A DNA stretch of 64,000 nt from Oceanobacillus oncorhynchi (GTDB lineage Bacteria > Bacillota > Bacilli > Bacillales > Amphibacillaceae). Position 1 is the stretch's first letter; every line of letters starts with the position of its first letter. Below the pieces are notes generated by a model. That model ran no database searches and was not told the DNA's origin. It saw only the letters and a list, made by a program, of their open reading frames with translations. Position numbers and translations under genes: made by a program. Below, in pieces: positions 20,502-29,046 of this stretch. The stretch spans positions 124,001-188,000 of the forward strand of contig NZ_CDGG01000001.1 in assembly GCF_000821065.1 (NCBI RefSeq), given 5' to 3'.

Positions 20502-21044
20502 TTAATGCGTCCATTCTCGTGCTAGCAGTCCGTAAACAACTAAATCTTCATAATGATCGTATAGCCATTCTCCCTGCCTGATCATACCTTCTTTTTGAAA
20601 ACGGAGCCGTTCTGGAATGGCTCTGCTTTTTTTATTGTGGGTTGCAGCACGAATTTCAACCCGGTTTAACCGCAGTGTATAAAAGGCATAATCAATCATC
20701 ACCTGAACTGCTGTGGTCATGACGCCCTTCCCTTGATAAGCCGGATCTAACCAGTAGCCAATCGATGTGCTGCCATTTTGCCAGTCAATAAAATTATAAT
20801 TGACACAGCCAATCAGCCTATCCCGATCAAAGATACCGATATTCAGCGACTGTCTGTGCCGGGCTCCTTGCAGGCATAAATCAATAAAGGCTAAACAATC
20901 GGCCGGTTTTTGTGTCGTTTCAATCCAGGGAAGCCACTCACGCAGCTCTTCTCTGGAGCTTTCTACCGTCCTGAACAGCGCGTTTGCATCATTCATCTGC
21001 AGCTGGCGCAAGGTTAGACGGTCATCTATTTGATAGTGAAACAT
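20502..21044 (-). CDS. GNAT acetyltransferase, RimJ/RimL type
   Basis: The 180-residue protein belongs to the family that acetylates ribosomal protein N-termini and similar amines using acetyl-CoA. It has the acetyl-CoA loop in YQGKGVMT, the preceding strand SIGYWLDP, and the late motif AIPERLRFQKEGM (family usual: N-x-x-S/A-x-x-L/V-x-E-K-x-G-F). The family is typical at 170-190 residues. The acceptor substrate is unknown. Confidence 0.88.
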   Translation of the reverse strand: MFHYQIDDRLTLRQLQMNDANALFRTVESSREELREWLPWIETTQKPADCLAFIDLCLQGARHRQSLNIGIFDRDRLIGCVNYNFIDWQNGSTSIGYWLDPAYQGKGVMTTAVQVMIDYAFYTLRLNRVEIRAATHNKKSRAIPERLRFQKEGMIRQGEWLYDHYEDLVVYGLLAREWTH

Positions 21045-21211
21045 AGGTTAACCCCCATATTCATACTTCCTTTATTATCATCTTCCTATATCATACGTTA
21101 TTTGTGCGTAGATGTTTAATTAATTGGTGAAAATGTATTACAATAGGATATACAAGTTTAAAAAAAGGAATTCCGTGTTGAATAACATAATGGAAGGAAG
21201 AAGGATGGTAC

Positions 21212-22384
21212 ATGAGTGAGGAGAACATCACAAGGCTCCATTTGAATGGAAAAGAATATATACTAATCGGAACAGCCCATGTTTCTAAAAATAGTGCCGA
21301 ACAGGTCAAGGAAGTCATTGAAAGGGAACAGCCTGATGCGGTATGTATTGAGCTGGATGCCCAGCGTTTTCAATCGGTGAAGGATAATAATAAATGGAAA
21401 AACACCGATATCTTTCAAGTCATCCGCGATAAAAAAGCAGTCATGCTATTAATGAACCTGGCAGTTTCTTCCTTTCAGAAGCGGATGGCTAAGCAGTTTG
21501 GTATTCGTCCGGGAGAAGAGATGATACAAGGAATTGAATCCGCGGAAGAAACAGGAGCCGAGCTTGTTTTAGCCGATCGGGATATTCAAATTACTTTTGC
21601 CCGAATTTGGGGGAATATGGGCTTTAAAGGAAAATCAATGCTGCTCATGCAAGTGTTTGGAAGTATCTTCAGCAGAGAGGAAATTTCCGAAGAAGAATTA
21701 GAAAAGATGAAGCAGCAGGATACGATTAATGCGATGCTTCAAGAGTTTACCGCTTATTTTCCAGACCTGAAGAAACCATTGATTGATGAACGGGATCAAT
21801 ATTTATCTCAAAAGATTAAAGATGCTCCCGGCGATAAGGTTGTCGCGATACTTGGGGCAGCACATGTGCCAGGCATAACCAAAGAAATTGAAAAAGAACA
21901 GGATTTGGAACAACTAAACACACGTCCGCCGAAATCAAAGTGGCCGAAAGTGGTTGGATGGGCGATACCTATTTTCATTATTGGCATCATTGCCTACACA
22001 TTCATGACAAATCCAGCGGCAGGCTGGCAGCAAACGATAAGCTGGGCGCTCTGGAACGGCTCTCTCTCAGCTATTGGCGCCCTTGTTGCCTTCGCACATC
22101 CATTAGCTGCCCTGACTGCATTCGTCGCAGCGCCATTTACTTCGCTGAATCCATTACTTGCGGCAGGCTGGTTTGCAGGGTTTGCTCAGGCTTATATTAA
22201 GCGGCCGAATGTAGGCGATTTTGATTCACTTGCAGATGATGTGCATTCTGTAAAAGGTTTTTGGAATAATAAAGTAACACGTATCTTGTTAGTAATCGTA
22301 TTTGCCAATATAGGAAGTTCTTTAGGAACATTGATTGGCGGCGCGGATGTGATTCGTGTGTTTATCCAGAATTTATTAAATTAA
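21212..22384 (+). CDS. TraB/PrgY family membrane protein
   Basis: The 390-residue protein has the TraB-type N-terminal domain (about residues 1-235) with conserved GTAHVS, ELDAQRF, ADRD and LGAAHVPG motifs. A C-terminal half has about four membrane helices (about 247-385). PrgY/TraB proteins in enterococci inhibit peptide pheromone activity, and the fold is thought to be a Tiki-like metalloprotease. The GxxH and ExD residues needed are present. The substrate in this organism is not known. Confidence 0.85.
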   Translation: MSEENITRLHLNGKEYILIGTAHVSKNSAEQVKEVIEREQPDAVCIELDAQRFQSVKDNNKWKNTDIFQVIRDKKAVMLLMNLAVSSFQKRMAKQFGIRPGEEMIQGIESAEETGAELVLADRDIQITFARIWGNMGFKGKSMLLMQVFGSIFSREEISEEELEKMKQQDTINAMLQEFTAYFPDLKKPLIDERDQYLSQKIKDAPGDKVVAILGAAHVPGITKEIEKEQDLEQLNTRPPKSKWPKVVGWAIPIFIIGIIAYTFMTNPAAGWQQTISWALWNGSLSAIGALVAFAHPLAALTAFVAAPFTSLNPLLAAGWFAGFAQAYIKRPNVGDFDSLADDVHSVKGFWNNKVTRILLVIVFANIGSSLGTLIGGADVIRVFIQNLLN

Positions 22385-22420
22385 AGGTTTTAAAATTATT
22401 TCAGCGTGTATATGTTCAAC

Positions 22421-22456
22421 AAAGATAGTTTTCAAATGAAAGAGAGCTATCTTTTC
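22421..22456 (+). terminator. Probable intrinsic terminator after the TraB-family gene
   Basis: AAAGATAG (22421-22428) pairs with CTATCTTT (22447-22454), with a short T run. Confidence 0.55.
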
Positions 22457-22514
22457 TGCTCTACATAGTGATGCAGCATATCTAACGAAAATGTCATTTA
22501 GGAGGAATTTACTC

Positions 22515-23735
22515 GTGATCATTGCGATCATTTTTTTATTATTTGTTTCTCTATTCTTCTCAGGAAGTGAAACAGCTTTAACAGCAACAAATAAGGTGAG
22601 ACTGCAGGCAAAAGCAAATGATGGTGATATAAAATCAGAAAAACTGCTTCAGCTTGTCTCTACCCCAAGTGAATTTATTACAGCAATTTTAATCGGAAAT
22701 AACGTGGCGAATATTCTGTTGCCTACACTGGTTACCATGATGGCGATAGATTATGGTTTAAATGTAGGAATTGCGTCAGCTGTACTGACCATTACGATTA
22801 TTGTATTTTCGGAAGTGATACCAAAATCCGTAGCAGCCAGCTTCCCGGACCGGATTGCTGCTTTGATCTTCCCGGTTATTCGGGCTGTGGTATGGATTTT
22901 AAAACCAATCACCTTTTTATTAAATGGATTAACAGGCACGATTACCCGGGCACTTTCTAAAGGAGAAGTGCAGATGGAGTCTGTTTCCAAAGAAGAGCTG
23001 CGGGCAATAGTGGATATTGCTGATTCAGAAGGAGCTTTTCAAAAGGAAGAGTCTTCACGAATACGTGGTGTATTTGATTTTTATCATTTGAATGTAAAGG
23101 ATGTTCTAAAAACACCGCGCGTTGAAATTGTCGGGTTAGATCATGAAGCAAGTTACCAAGAGGTGAAAGAATTGGCGCTGTCCAGTCCATTTACAAGGTA
23201 TCCTATTTATGGAGAAGATGTGGATGATATTATCGGCATTTTTCACTCTAAGTATTTAATTGCGTGGAGCGATGAAAAAGAAAAAACACTTGCAGATTAT
23301 AGTGATATGGATCCGCTGCGTGTGTATGAATTTAATAATATCGAATGGGTATTCCATAAAATGCTGGAGGAAAAGAAGCATATGGCTATCGTATTGGATG
23401 AGTATGGCGGCACAGAAGGAATTGTCACACAGGAAGATATTATTGAAGTGATGATTGGACAAGAGATAGAAGATGAGATGGATGTGGAAGAGGATGCGCT
23501 GATAGAAAAGCAGACAGAAACCGAAATTATCTGTGATGGAAAAATCACGCTTCACCAGCTGAATAATACCTTTGATACAGATATTCCAGAGGAAGATGAT
23601 GTGCTTGCAGCTTATATTCTGAGAAACTTTACTACCTTCCCTGTAGAAGGAGATACGCTGGAAAAGGAAAATTTAACATTCCACATATTAGAAATAGACG
23701 GCCGATATATTAAGCGGGTTCAAATTATTAAATAG
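22515..23735 (+). CDS. CNNM/CorC (hemolysin-like) transporter with CBS domains
   Basis: The protein belongs to a family tied to Mg2+/Co2+ efflux. The N-terminal DUF21/CNNM membrane domain (about residues 1-165) holds the SGSETALTATNK motif. A CBS pair (about 185-315) contains the DEYGGTEGIVT loop, and a CorC/HlyC domain ends the protein. I start at GTG 22515, 9 nt after GGAGG at 22501-22505. An in-frame ATG at 22491 lies upstream of this ribosome binding site and cannot use it. Length is then 406 residues. Confidence 0.88.
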   Translation: MIIAIIFLLFVSLFFSGSETALTATNKVRLQAKANDGDIKSEKLLQLVSTPSEFITAILIGNNVANILLPTLVTMMAIDYGLNVGIASAVLTITIIVFSEVIPKSVAASFPDRIAALIFPVIRAVVWILKPITFLLNGLTGTITRALSKGEVQMESVSKEELRAIVDIADSEGAFQKEESSRIRGVFDFYHLNVKDVLKTPRVEIVGLDHEASYQEVKELALSSPFTRYPIYGEDVDDIIGIFHSKYLIAWSDEKEKTLADYSDMDPLRVYEFNNIEWVFHKMLEEKKHMAIVLDEYGGTEGIVTQEDIIEVMIGQEIEDEMDVEEDALIEKQTETEIICDGKITLHQLNNTFDTDIPEEDDVLAAYILRNFTTFPVEGDTLEKENLTFHILEIDGRYIKRVQIIK

Positions 23736-23908
23736 AAATAATGAAAAGGCGCTATATTTTGCACATTTCTCCAGTTCCTTTTTCAAATAGTTACAGGTTA
23801 ATGTGACAAATTAGTGAAATAGCGATTTCTCATACATGATTCTGTCTCTTTGCGACATAATTCGTTATAATGTAGGGAAAAGGACAGGACGGAGAGGAGC
23901 GTGGTGCT

Positions 23909-24829
23909 TTGAAATCTATCAGTGTAAAGCAATTAGTGCAAGAATTTAAATTGGAAGTACTGGCTGGAGGCGATGAGTTAGATCGCACCATCAAGAAAGC
24001 CAGGACCCATCGCCCTGGCTTAGAATTCATTGGTTACTTTGACTTTTTCCCAATGGAACGTGTGCAGATTTTAGGGAAAAAAGAAATTAACTTTTTGAAG
24101 CAGCAGAATATTGAAGAACGTAAGGAACGGATAGACCATGTGGTAAGCTATCATCCGCCATGCTTTATTGTTACGTCGAATCAAGAGGGACTTACGTACT
24201 TAACGAAATTCTGTCAGGAAGAAAATATTCCGCTTCTGCGTACAGCAGATACAGCCGTTGATTTTATCGCTAAGGTAGATAATTATTTAACCCGCAAGCT
24301 CGCAACAGAAATTGCAGTTCATGGGGTCTGCCTGAATGTCTCCGGAATTGGCGTCTTAATTCGCGGAGAGTCTGGCGTAGGGAAAAGTGAGCTGGCACAT
24401 ACCTTGATTGGGCGCGGACATCGGCTTGTTTCGGATGACATTGTTATTTTGAAAAAGGTGAGCCATAAGACGATTCTTGGTACACATAACGATATCAATC
24501 GTGAATTCCTCGCTCTCCGCAGTGTCGGACTTTTAAATGTTGTACGGATGTATGGCAGAAAGGCGTTCCAGGATGAATCACGTATTTCCTTGGATATTGA
24601 ACTGACAAAGTGGGAGAAGGATGCACTCAATAATGATCTGGAGCCGAAAACCGATTATGAAGAGTATATGGGCGTCCAGGTTCCAAGAATTGAGATTCAG
24701 CTCCAGCCAGGACGGGATGTAGCTGGATTAGTAGAAGCGGCTGCGAATAATTGGTACCTGCAGCAGCAGGGATATAAGGCTTCTACGGAATTTATGGAGC
24801 GTGTCCAGTGGGAAGAAGGAGACGATTGA
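23909..24829 (+). CDS. hprK: HPr kinase/phosphorylase paralogue, divergent
   Basis: HPrK phosphorylates Ser46 of HPr and is the sensor for carbon catabolite repression. This 306-residue protein has both family domains. His138 (AVHG), the P-loop GESGVGKS at 153-160 and HRLVSDD are kept. The family signature usually read as LEIRGLGIINV is altered to LALRSVGLLNV at 201-211 (Glu to Ala and Gly to Ser). The canonical partner lgt does not follow; instead a terminator does. It may be a second HPrK acting on HPr, Crh or another target. The start TTG follows GGAGAGGAG. Confidence 0.85.
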   Translation: MKSISVKQLVQEFKLEVLAGGDELDRTIKKARTHRPGLEFIGYFDFFPMERVQILGKKEINFLKQQNIEERKERIDHVVSYHPPCFIVTSNQEGLTYLTKFCQEENIPLLRTADTAVDFIAKVDNYLTRKLATEIAVHGVCLNVSGIGVLIRGESGVGKSELAHTLIGRGHRLVSDDIVILKKVSHKTILGTHNDINREFLALRSVGLLNVVRMYGRKAFQDESRISLDIELTKWEKDALNNDLEPKTDYEEYMGVQVPRIEIQLQPGRDVAGLVEAAANNWYLQQQGYKASTEFMERVQWEEGDD

Positions 24830-24849
24830 TGGTTTCCTTTTACATATAA

Positions 24850-24884
24850 AGAGGGGAGAATCTTGGGTTCTTCCTTCTTTTTTT
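24850..24884 (+). terminator. Intrinsic terminator of the hprK paralogue
   Basis: An 11-bp stem (24850-24860 with 24868-24878, two G-T pairs) is followed by a T run. Confidence 0.75.
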
Positions 24885-25016
24885 GTTAAAATCAACAGTG
24901 TTTAGAATTTCTTTTTATAAAGAATGGAAGTTATGTCATGGCTGGAAATAGTGCATGGATGCTAAATAGAAGCTAAGCCATATGAAATAAAATTTTTTAA
25001 TGAAGGGGTGTTATCA

Positions 25017-25964
25017 TTGTCGAAAATATATATTTTACATGAAAACGATGATTGGACAGTACACTTAACCAATCGTCTGGAAGAATTAAATTTGCCTTAT
25101 GAAACCTGGCATTTAGATAAGGGGATGGTTGATTTAACCGCAGAACCGCCTGAAGGGGTATTTTATAATCGGATGAGTGCCTCCTCACACACACGAGATC
25201 ACCGCTTTGCACCCGAATTAGCTGGAGGCATTCTATCCTGGTTAGAGATGCATAATCGAACGGTCTTTAATGGTTCACAGGCGCTTCAGCTGGAAATTAG
25301 CAAGATTAACCAATATACCGCACTTGAAAAAAACGGCATAAAAACACCAAAGACAATTGGAGCAGTTGGACGTGACCAAATAATAGAAGCTGCAAAAAAA
25401 ATAGGTGAATCTTCTTTCATTACAAAGCATAACAGAGCAGGGAAAGGGCTGGGAGTTCAGCTTTTCCATTCCATCGATGCCCTTGAAGCGTATGTAAATA
25501 GCCCGGAATTTGAAGAACCCGTTGATGGTATTACATTGATTCAGCAATACATCCAGTCGCCTGAGCCTTTTATCATACGAGCAGAATTTGTCGGCGGGAA
25601 ATTGATTTACGCAGTGAAGGTAGATACTACAGAAGGCTTTGAGTTGTGCCCTGCAGATGCGTGCCGGATTGGCGATGCATTTTGTCCGGTCGGGGAGGAA
25701 GAAGAAAGTCCGCCGATGTTTGAGATTATGGAAGAAGGAATGGACACGGAGCAAATTGCACGTTATGAGAATTTCTTGAAAAATAGCGGGATTGATGTTG
25801 CCGGTATTGAATTTATTCGTGATATCAATGGAGAGATTTACACGTATGATGTAAATACGAATACAAACTACAATTCGGAAGCGGAAGAAAAAGTTAATAA
25901 ATATGGGATGTTGGAATTAGCTCGATTTTTAGGGAATGCTTTAGAAAAAGAACGTTTATCATAG
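25017..25964 (+). CDS. ATP-grasp ligase, RimK-like
   Basis: The 315-residue protein has an N-terminal pre-ATP-grasp domain followed by the ATP-grasp fold: FITKHNRAGKGLGVQLF (nucleotide binding), TLIQQYI and, at the end, the metal ligands in YDVNTNTNYN. It resembles RimK-type glutamate ligases, which add amino acids to peptides, proteins or small acids. The start TTG at 25017 is 7 nt after GAAGGGGTG; the GTG at 25008 lies within that ribosome binding site. It is a lone gene with no partner to reveal the substrate. Confidence 0.75.
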   Translation: MSKIYILHENDDWTVHLTNRLEELNLPYETWHLDKGMVDLTAEPPEGVFYNRMSASSHTRDHRFAPELAGGILSWLEMHNRTVFNGSQALQLEISKINQYTALEKNGIKTPKTIGAVGRDQIIEAAKKIGESSFITKHNRAGKGLGVQLFHSIDALEAYVNSPEFEEPVDGITLIQQYIQSPEPFIIRAEFVGGKLIYAVKVDTTEGFELCPADACRIGDAFCPVGEEEESPPMFEIMEEGMDTEQIARYENFLKNSGIDVAGIEFIRDINGEIYTYDVNTNTNYNSEAEEKVNKYGMLELARFLGNALEKERLS

Positions 25965-26015
25965 GATAATAGATGGATAAAATGAAGAACTCCTCAAAAG
26001 TTTAAGAGAAATCCA

Positions 26016-26054
26016 TAAAAAAGAAGGAGTGCTTCGAAAAGAAACACTCCTTCT
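26016..26054 (-). terminator. Intrinsic terminator of the pyruvate oxidase gene
   Basis: AGAAGGAGTG and CACTCCTTCT (26022-26031 with 26045-26054) form a perfect stem. Read on the minus strand it ends in a T run. It may also stop the converging ATP-grasp gene. Confidence 0.85.
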
Positions 26055-26064
26055 AAACGTCAGC

Positions 26065-27786
26065 TTACATCCGCTTTAACCCCTTGCGAATCGGCGGAAG
26101 CTCCAGCTTTCCTTTTTCAAATAATTTTTTAATGGTCTGCTTGGTGTAGCTGGTCACCTGATCATAAGAAAGCTTGCCTGGAATTGGGGGCTCATCCTCA
26201 ATACAGACATCGATAATCGCGGGCTGATTAAACGACGCTGCAGCCTGCAGAGAAGGTCCAAGGTCTTCAAACTTTTCTACAAGATACCCTTTACCGCCGC
26301 AGTTATCCGCAAATTGAGCAAAGTTAAAGCTTTCTAAGCCAGTTTTATAATCCAGGTGTCCGCCAGCCTCCTGCTCGTACTTAATCATGCCGATACGTTC
26401 ATTATTAAAGATAACAACAATCATTGGCAGGTTATATTTCATAGCAGTTAAAAAATCCTGCATGTTCATGGAAAAACCGCCATCGCCGGCAAGGCTGATT
26501 ACCTGCCGCTCAGGGAAAGCTATTTTACTTGCAATCGCTCCAGGAAGACTGCAACCCATCGTGCCTAGCCAGCTGGAAATCAAGAAATCCTGCGTTGTTT
26601 TCATCCGGAAATGCCGCGTCGCCCATACAGTCACATTGCCGACATCAACTGACAGGATAGCATCATCCTCTGCGATTTTCTGCACTTCATGAATGACCTG
26701 CTGCGGCTTAATTGGTGTAGAGGTTTGCTCTTCATCGTTCTTCATTTCCTCCCACCAGCTGGTCATTTTCTCCTGATATTTTTCTAAGAAATCACGTTTC
26801 TCGGAGCGAGGCAGCTGTTCATTGAACCACCCGAGCACCTTTTTCGCATCCCCGGCAACGCCAATATCCACGGGATACCTTTTGCCGATTTGTAAAGGAT
26901 TCCTATCAATTTGGATGCAGGTAACATCCTCTGGCAGAAACTCGGTATAAGGGTAAGAGGTTCCAAGCAGGATTAAGAGGTCTGTCTCCTCCATTGCTTC
27001 ATAAGCCGGCTTGGTGCCAATCATTCCAAGGTTACCAAGGAAATTTGGATGCTCATCCTCCATCACTCCTTTAGCAGGTAAGGAAATAACAACGGGTGCA
27101 GCAATCGTATCTGAAAATGCCGCCAGCTCTTCCTTCGCTTTCTTCACACCTGTTCCTGCTAAAATAATAGGTTTTTTCGCTTTTTCAATTGCAGCTGCAG
27201 CCTCCTGCATCGCAGTTACATCTGGAGTAAGTGCTGGTGACTCATACATCACTGCATTTTTTTGCACCTTATTTTTAATTTTTTCAGTTGGAATATCATC
27301 CGGCAAGGTTAACACAGCAACTCCTTTTTCCGCATACGCTGTGCGAATAGCCTGATTGACCATGGATGGGAGCTGTTCCTCTGAGGTAACCTCTTTATTA
27401 TAAACCGCAACATCATCAAAAATGCGTTCCATATTGACTTCTTGAAAGCTATCTGTCCCAATTTGATCTGTGGGAACCTGCCCGGCAAGAACAAGGACAG
27501 GAGCGCTATCCTCCTTCGCATCATACAATCCATTTAATAAGTGAATCGCACCCGGCCCCGCAATGGATAAACAAACGCCAAGCTTTCCAGTTAATTTTGC
27601 GTAAGAAGCAGCAGCTAATGCGCCGGCCTCTTCATGACGAACCTGCACAAATTTTATTTTATCCTCTGCTTTTCGCAGTTCTTCCATTAAATTGTTGATG
27701 GAGTCCCCAGGCATTCCATAAATATGGTTTACACCCCAGTCCTCCAGTAAATCCACAAGTACTTTTCCTGCACGATCATCAAACAT
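26065..27786 (-). CDS. Pyruvate oxidase-type thiamine diphosphate enzyme (YdaP-like)
   Basis: The 573-residue protein has all three domains of the family: pyrimidine-binding N-terminus with the catalytic Glu in VRHEEAGALAA, central FAD-binding domain, and C-terminal diphosphate-binding domain with the GDGGFSMNMQDFLTA and NNERIGMIKYEQ metal motifs. This fits pyruvate oxidase of the YdaP/CidC type (pyruvate to acetate and CO2, passing electrons to quinone). Acetolactate synthase and similar enzymes share the fold but lack the close match in length and ends. AAAAGGAG precedes the ATG. It is monocistronic. Confidence 0.85.
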   Translation of the reverse strand: MFDDRAGKVLVDLLEDWGVNHIYGMPGDSINNLMEELRKAEDKIKFVQVRHEEAGALAAASYAKLTGKLGVCLSIAGPGAIHLLNGLYDAKEDSAPVLVLAGQVPTDQIGTDSFQEVNMERIFDDVAVYNKEVTSEEQLPSMVNQAIRTAYAEKGVAVLTLPDDIPTEKIKNKVQKNAVMYESPALTPDVTAMQEAAAAIEKAKKPIILAGTGVKKAKEELAAFSDTIAAPVVISLPAKGVMEDEHPNFLGNLGMIGTKPAYEAMEETDLLILLGTSYPYTEFLPEDVTCIQIDRNPLQIGKRYPVDIGVAGDAKKVLGWFNEQLPRSEKRDFLEKYQEKMTSWWEEMKNDEEQTSTPIKPQQVIHEVQKIAEDDAILSVDVGNVTVWATRHFRMKTTQDFLISSWLGTMGCSLPGAIASKIAFPERQVISLAGDGGFSMNMQDFLTAMKYNLPMIVVIFNNERIGMIKYEQEAGGHLDYKTGLESFNFAQFADNCGGKGYLVEKFEDLGPSLQAAASFNQPAIIDVCIEDEPPIPGKLSYDQVTSYTKQTIKKLFEKGKLELPPIRKGLKRM

Positions 27787-28036
27787 GCGGCATGTCTCCT
27801 TTTCGTGAGTATTTTATCTTATCTATCCATCGAATAGCTGATAAACAGCTTCATGTTCCTCTTTTTTTTTGCCTACTTTGTCTATTCCACAATACGGGGA
27901 ACATGAAACCAGGAGGAATAGGAAAAAATGGAAATGAAAATAATTCAGAAAATGACAGAAAGCCTAGCTTTTCATCTCATTATCTTTTAGAATAGGGATA
28001 CATTAACTCCAGCAGGATATGTGAGGGGGATAAAAA

Positions 28037-28813
28037 ATGATGAAAAGACCCGTTGTATTTTTTGATTTAGACGGAACATTATTGACAAGTGATAATAAAG
28101 TAGCAAAAAGCAGTATTGAGGCAATTGAAAAACTAATTGAAAATGATGGAATACCTGTGCTTGCAACAGGCAGACCTCCATTTGAAACAAAGAAATTACG
28201 AGCAGAGACAGGAATCGGATCAGCTGTGTTGATGAATGGACAATTCATTGTACATGAAGGAGAAGTCGTTTCCCGGAACCGAATCAACCCGGTCCAATTA
28301 AAAAAATTGGGAGACTATGCAACACAAAGAGGGGTCACCCTTTCTTTCCACACTGCCGAGCAAATTTTTACAACGAACAATCAATGTGAGCTGTTAAAGA
28401 AGGACTGCCTGGAATGTGACAGAGAGATTCCGGAAGTGGATGATGATATTTATATGAACAAGCCGGTCTATCAGGTAGAAATATACCTGGAAGATGGGGA
28501 AGAAGAATATCAGGAAAAATTCCCAGAGCTTCACTTTGTCCGCAACTCTCCCTATAACTGTGATGTCTTCCCAAAAGACGTCTCCAAAGCAACAGGTATT
28601 AAGAAATTCTTAGAAGTCACCGGACTTTCTAAAGAGAATACATATGCTTTCGGCGATGGATTAAACGACCTGGAGATGTTTGGGTTTGTGAAAACATCGG
28701 TGGCGATGGAGAACTCTGTGGAGGAGATTAAGGAAGTGGCGACGTATATTACGAAGTCAGCGGATGATGATGGAATTGCTGATGGGTTGAAGATGTGCGG
28801 GTTGATTGAGTAA
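28037..28813 (+). CDS. HAD-superfamily Cof-type phosphatase
   Basis: The 258-residue protein has motif I FFDLDGTLL, motif II in VLATGRPP, and the late GDGLNDLEMF motif that binds Mg2+. The cap domain is of the Cof (C2) type. These phosphatases act on sugar phosphates, FMN or pyridoxal phosphate; the substrate is not decided by sequence. A GAGGGGG site lies upstream. In-frame ATG codons at 28037 and 28040 are both possible starts. Confidence 0.85.
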   Translation: MMKRPVVFFDLDGTLLTSDNKVAKSSIEAIEKLIENDGIPVLATGRPPFETKKLRAETGIGSAVLMNGQFIVHEGEVVSRNRINPVQLKKLGDYATQRGVTLSFHTAEQIFTTNNQCELLKKDCLECDREIPEVDDDIYMNKPVYQVEIYLEDGEEEYQEKFPELHFVRNSPYNCDVFPKDVSKATGIKKFLEVTGLSKENTYAFGDGLNDLEMFGFVKTSVAMENSVEEIKEVATYITKSADDDGIADGLKMCGLIE

Positions 28814-28838
28814 AAAAGTAATAGAGAAGGAAGCAATA

Positions 28839-28889
28839 AATCGGACTTTTTCTGCATTTTTAAAAGGATGCGGGAGAGTTCGATTTTTT
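28839..28889 (+). terminator. Intrinsic terminator of the HAD phosphatase gene
   Basis: AATCGGACT (28839-28847) pairs with AGTTCGATT (28877-28885) at the base of a longer imperfect stem, followed by a T run. Confidence 0.6.
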
Positions 28890-28903
28890 ATTCTGCTTAT
28901 AAG

Positions 28904-28952
28904 AAAACTAGTGCATTTACTCGTCTATTATGAGTAAATGCACTAGTTTTTA
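28904..28952. terminator. Strong bidirectional hairpin before the PTS operon
   Basis: A perfect 19-bp inverted repeat (28904-28922 with 28932-28950) has a 9-nt loop and T/A tracts on both sides. It insulates the PTS regulator from the HAD gene. Confidence 0.75.
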
Positions 28953-29046
28953 AGAATGTGTGTAAAACGCTTCCAAACCAAAGAAAATTTTTAAACTTTT
29001 TATTAGCATTGTTTTGTTAAATAATAAAACTATAAGGAGGATAAAT

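Noticed and set aside
28961-28975. cre site before the ascorbate-type PTS operon
   Set aside because: TGTAAAACGCTTCC has an extra A relative to the consensus, so the TG is out of register with the CG core.
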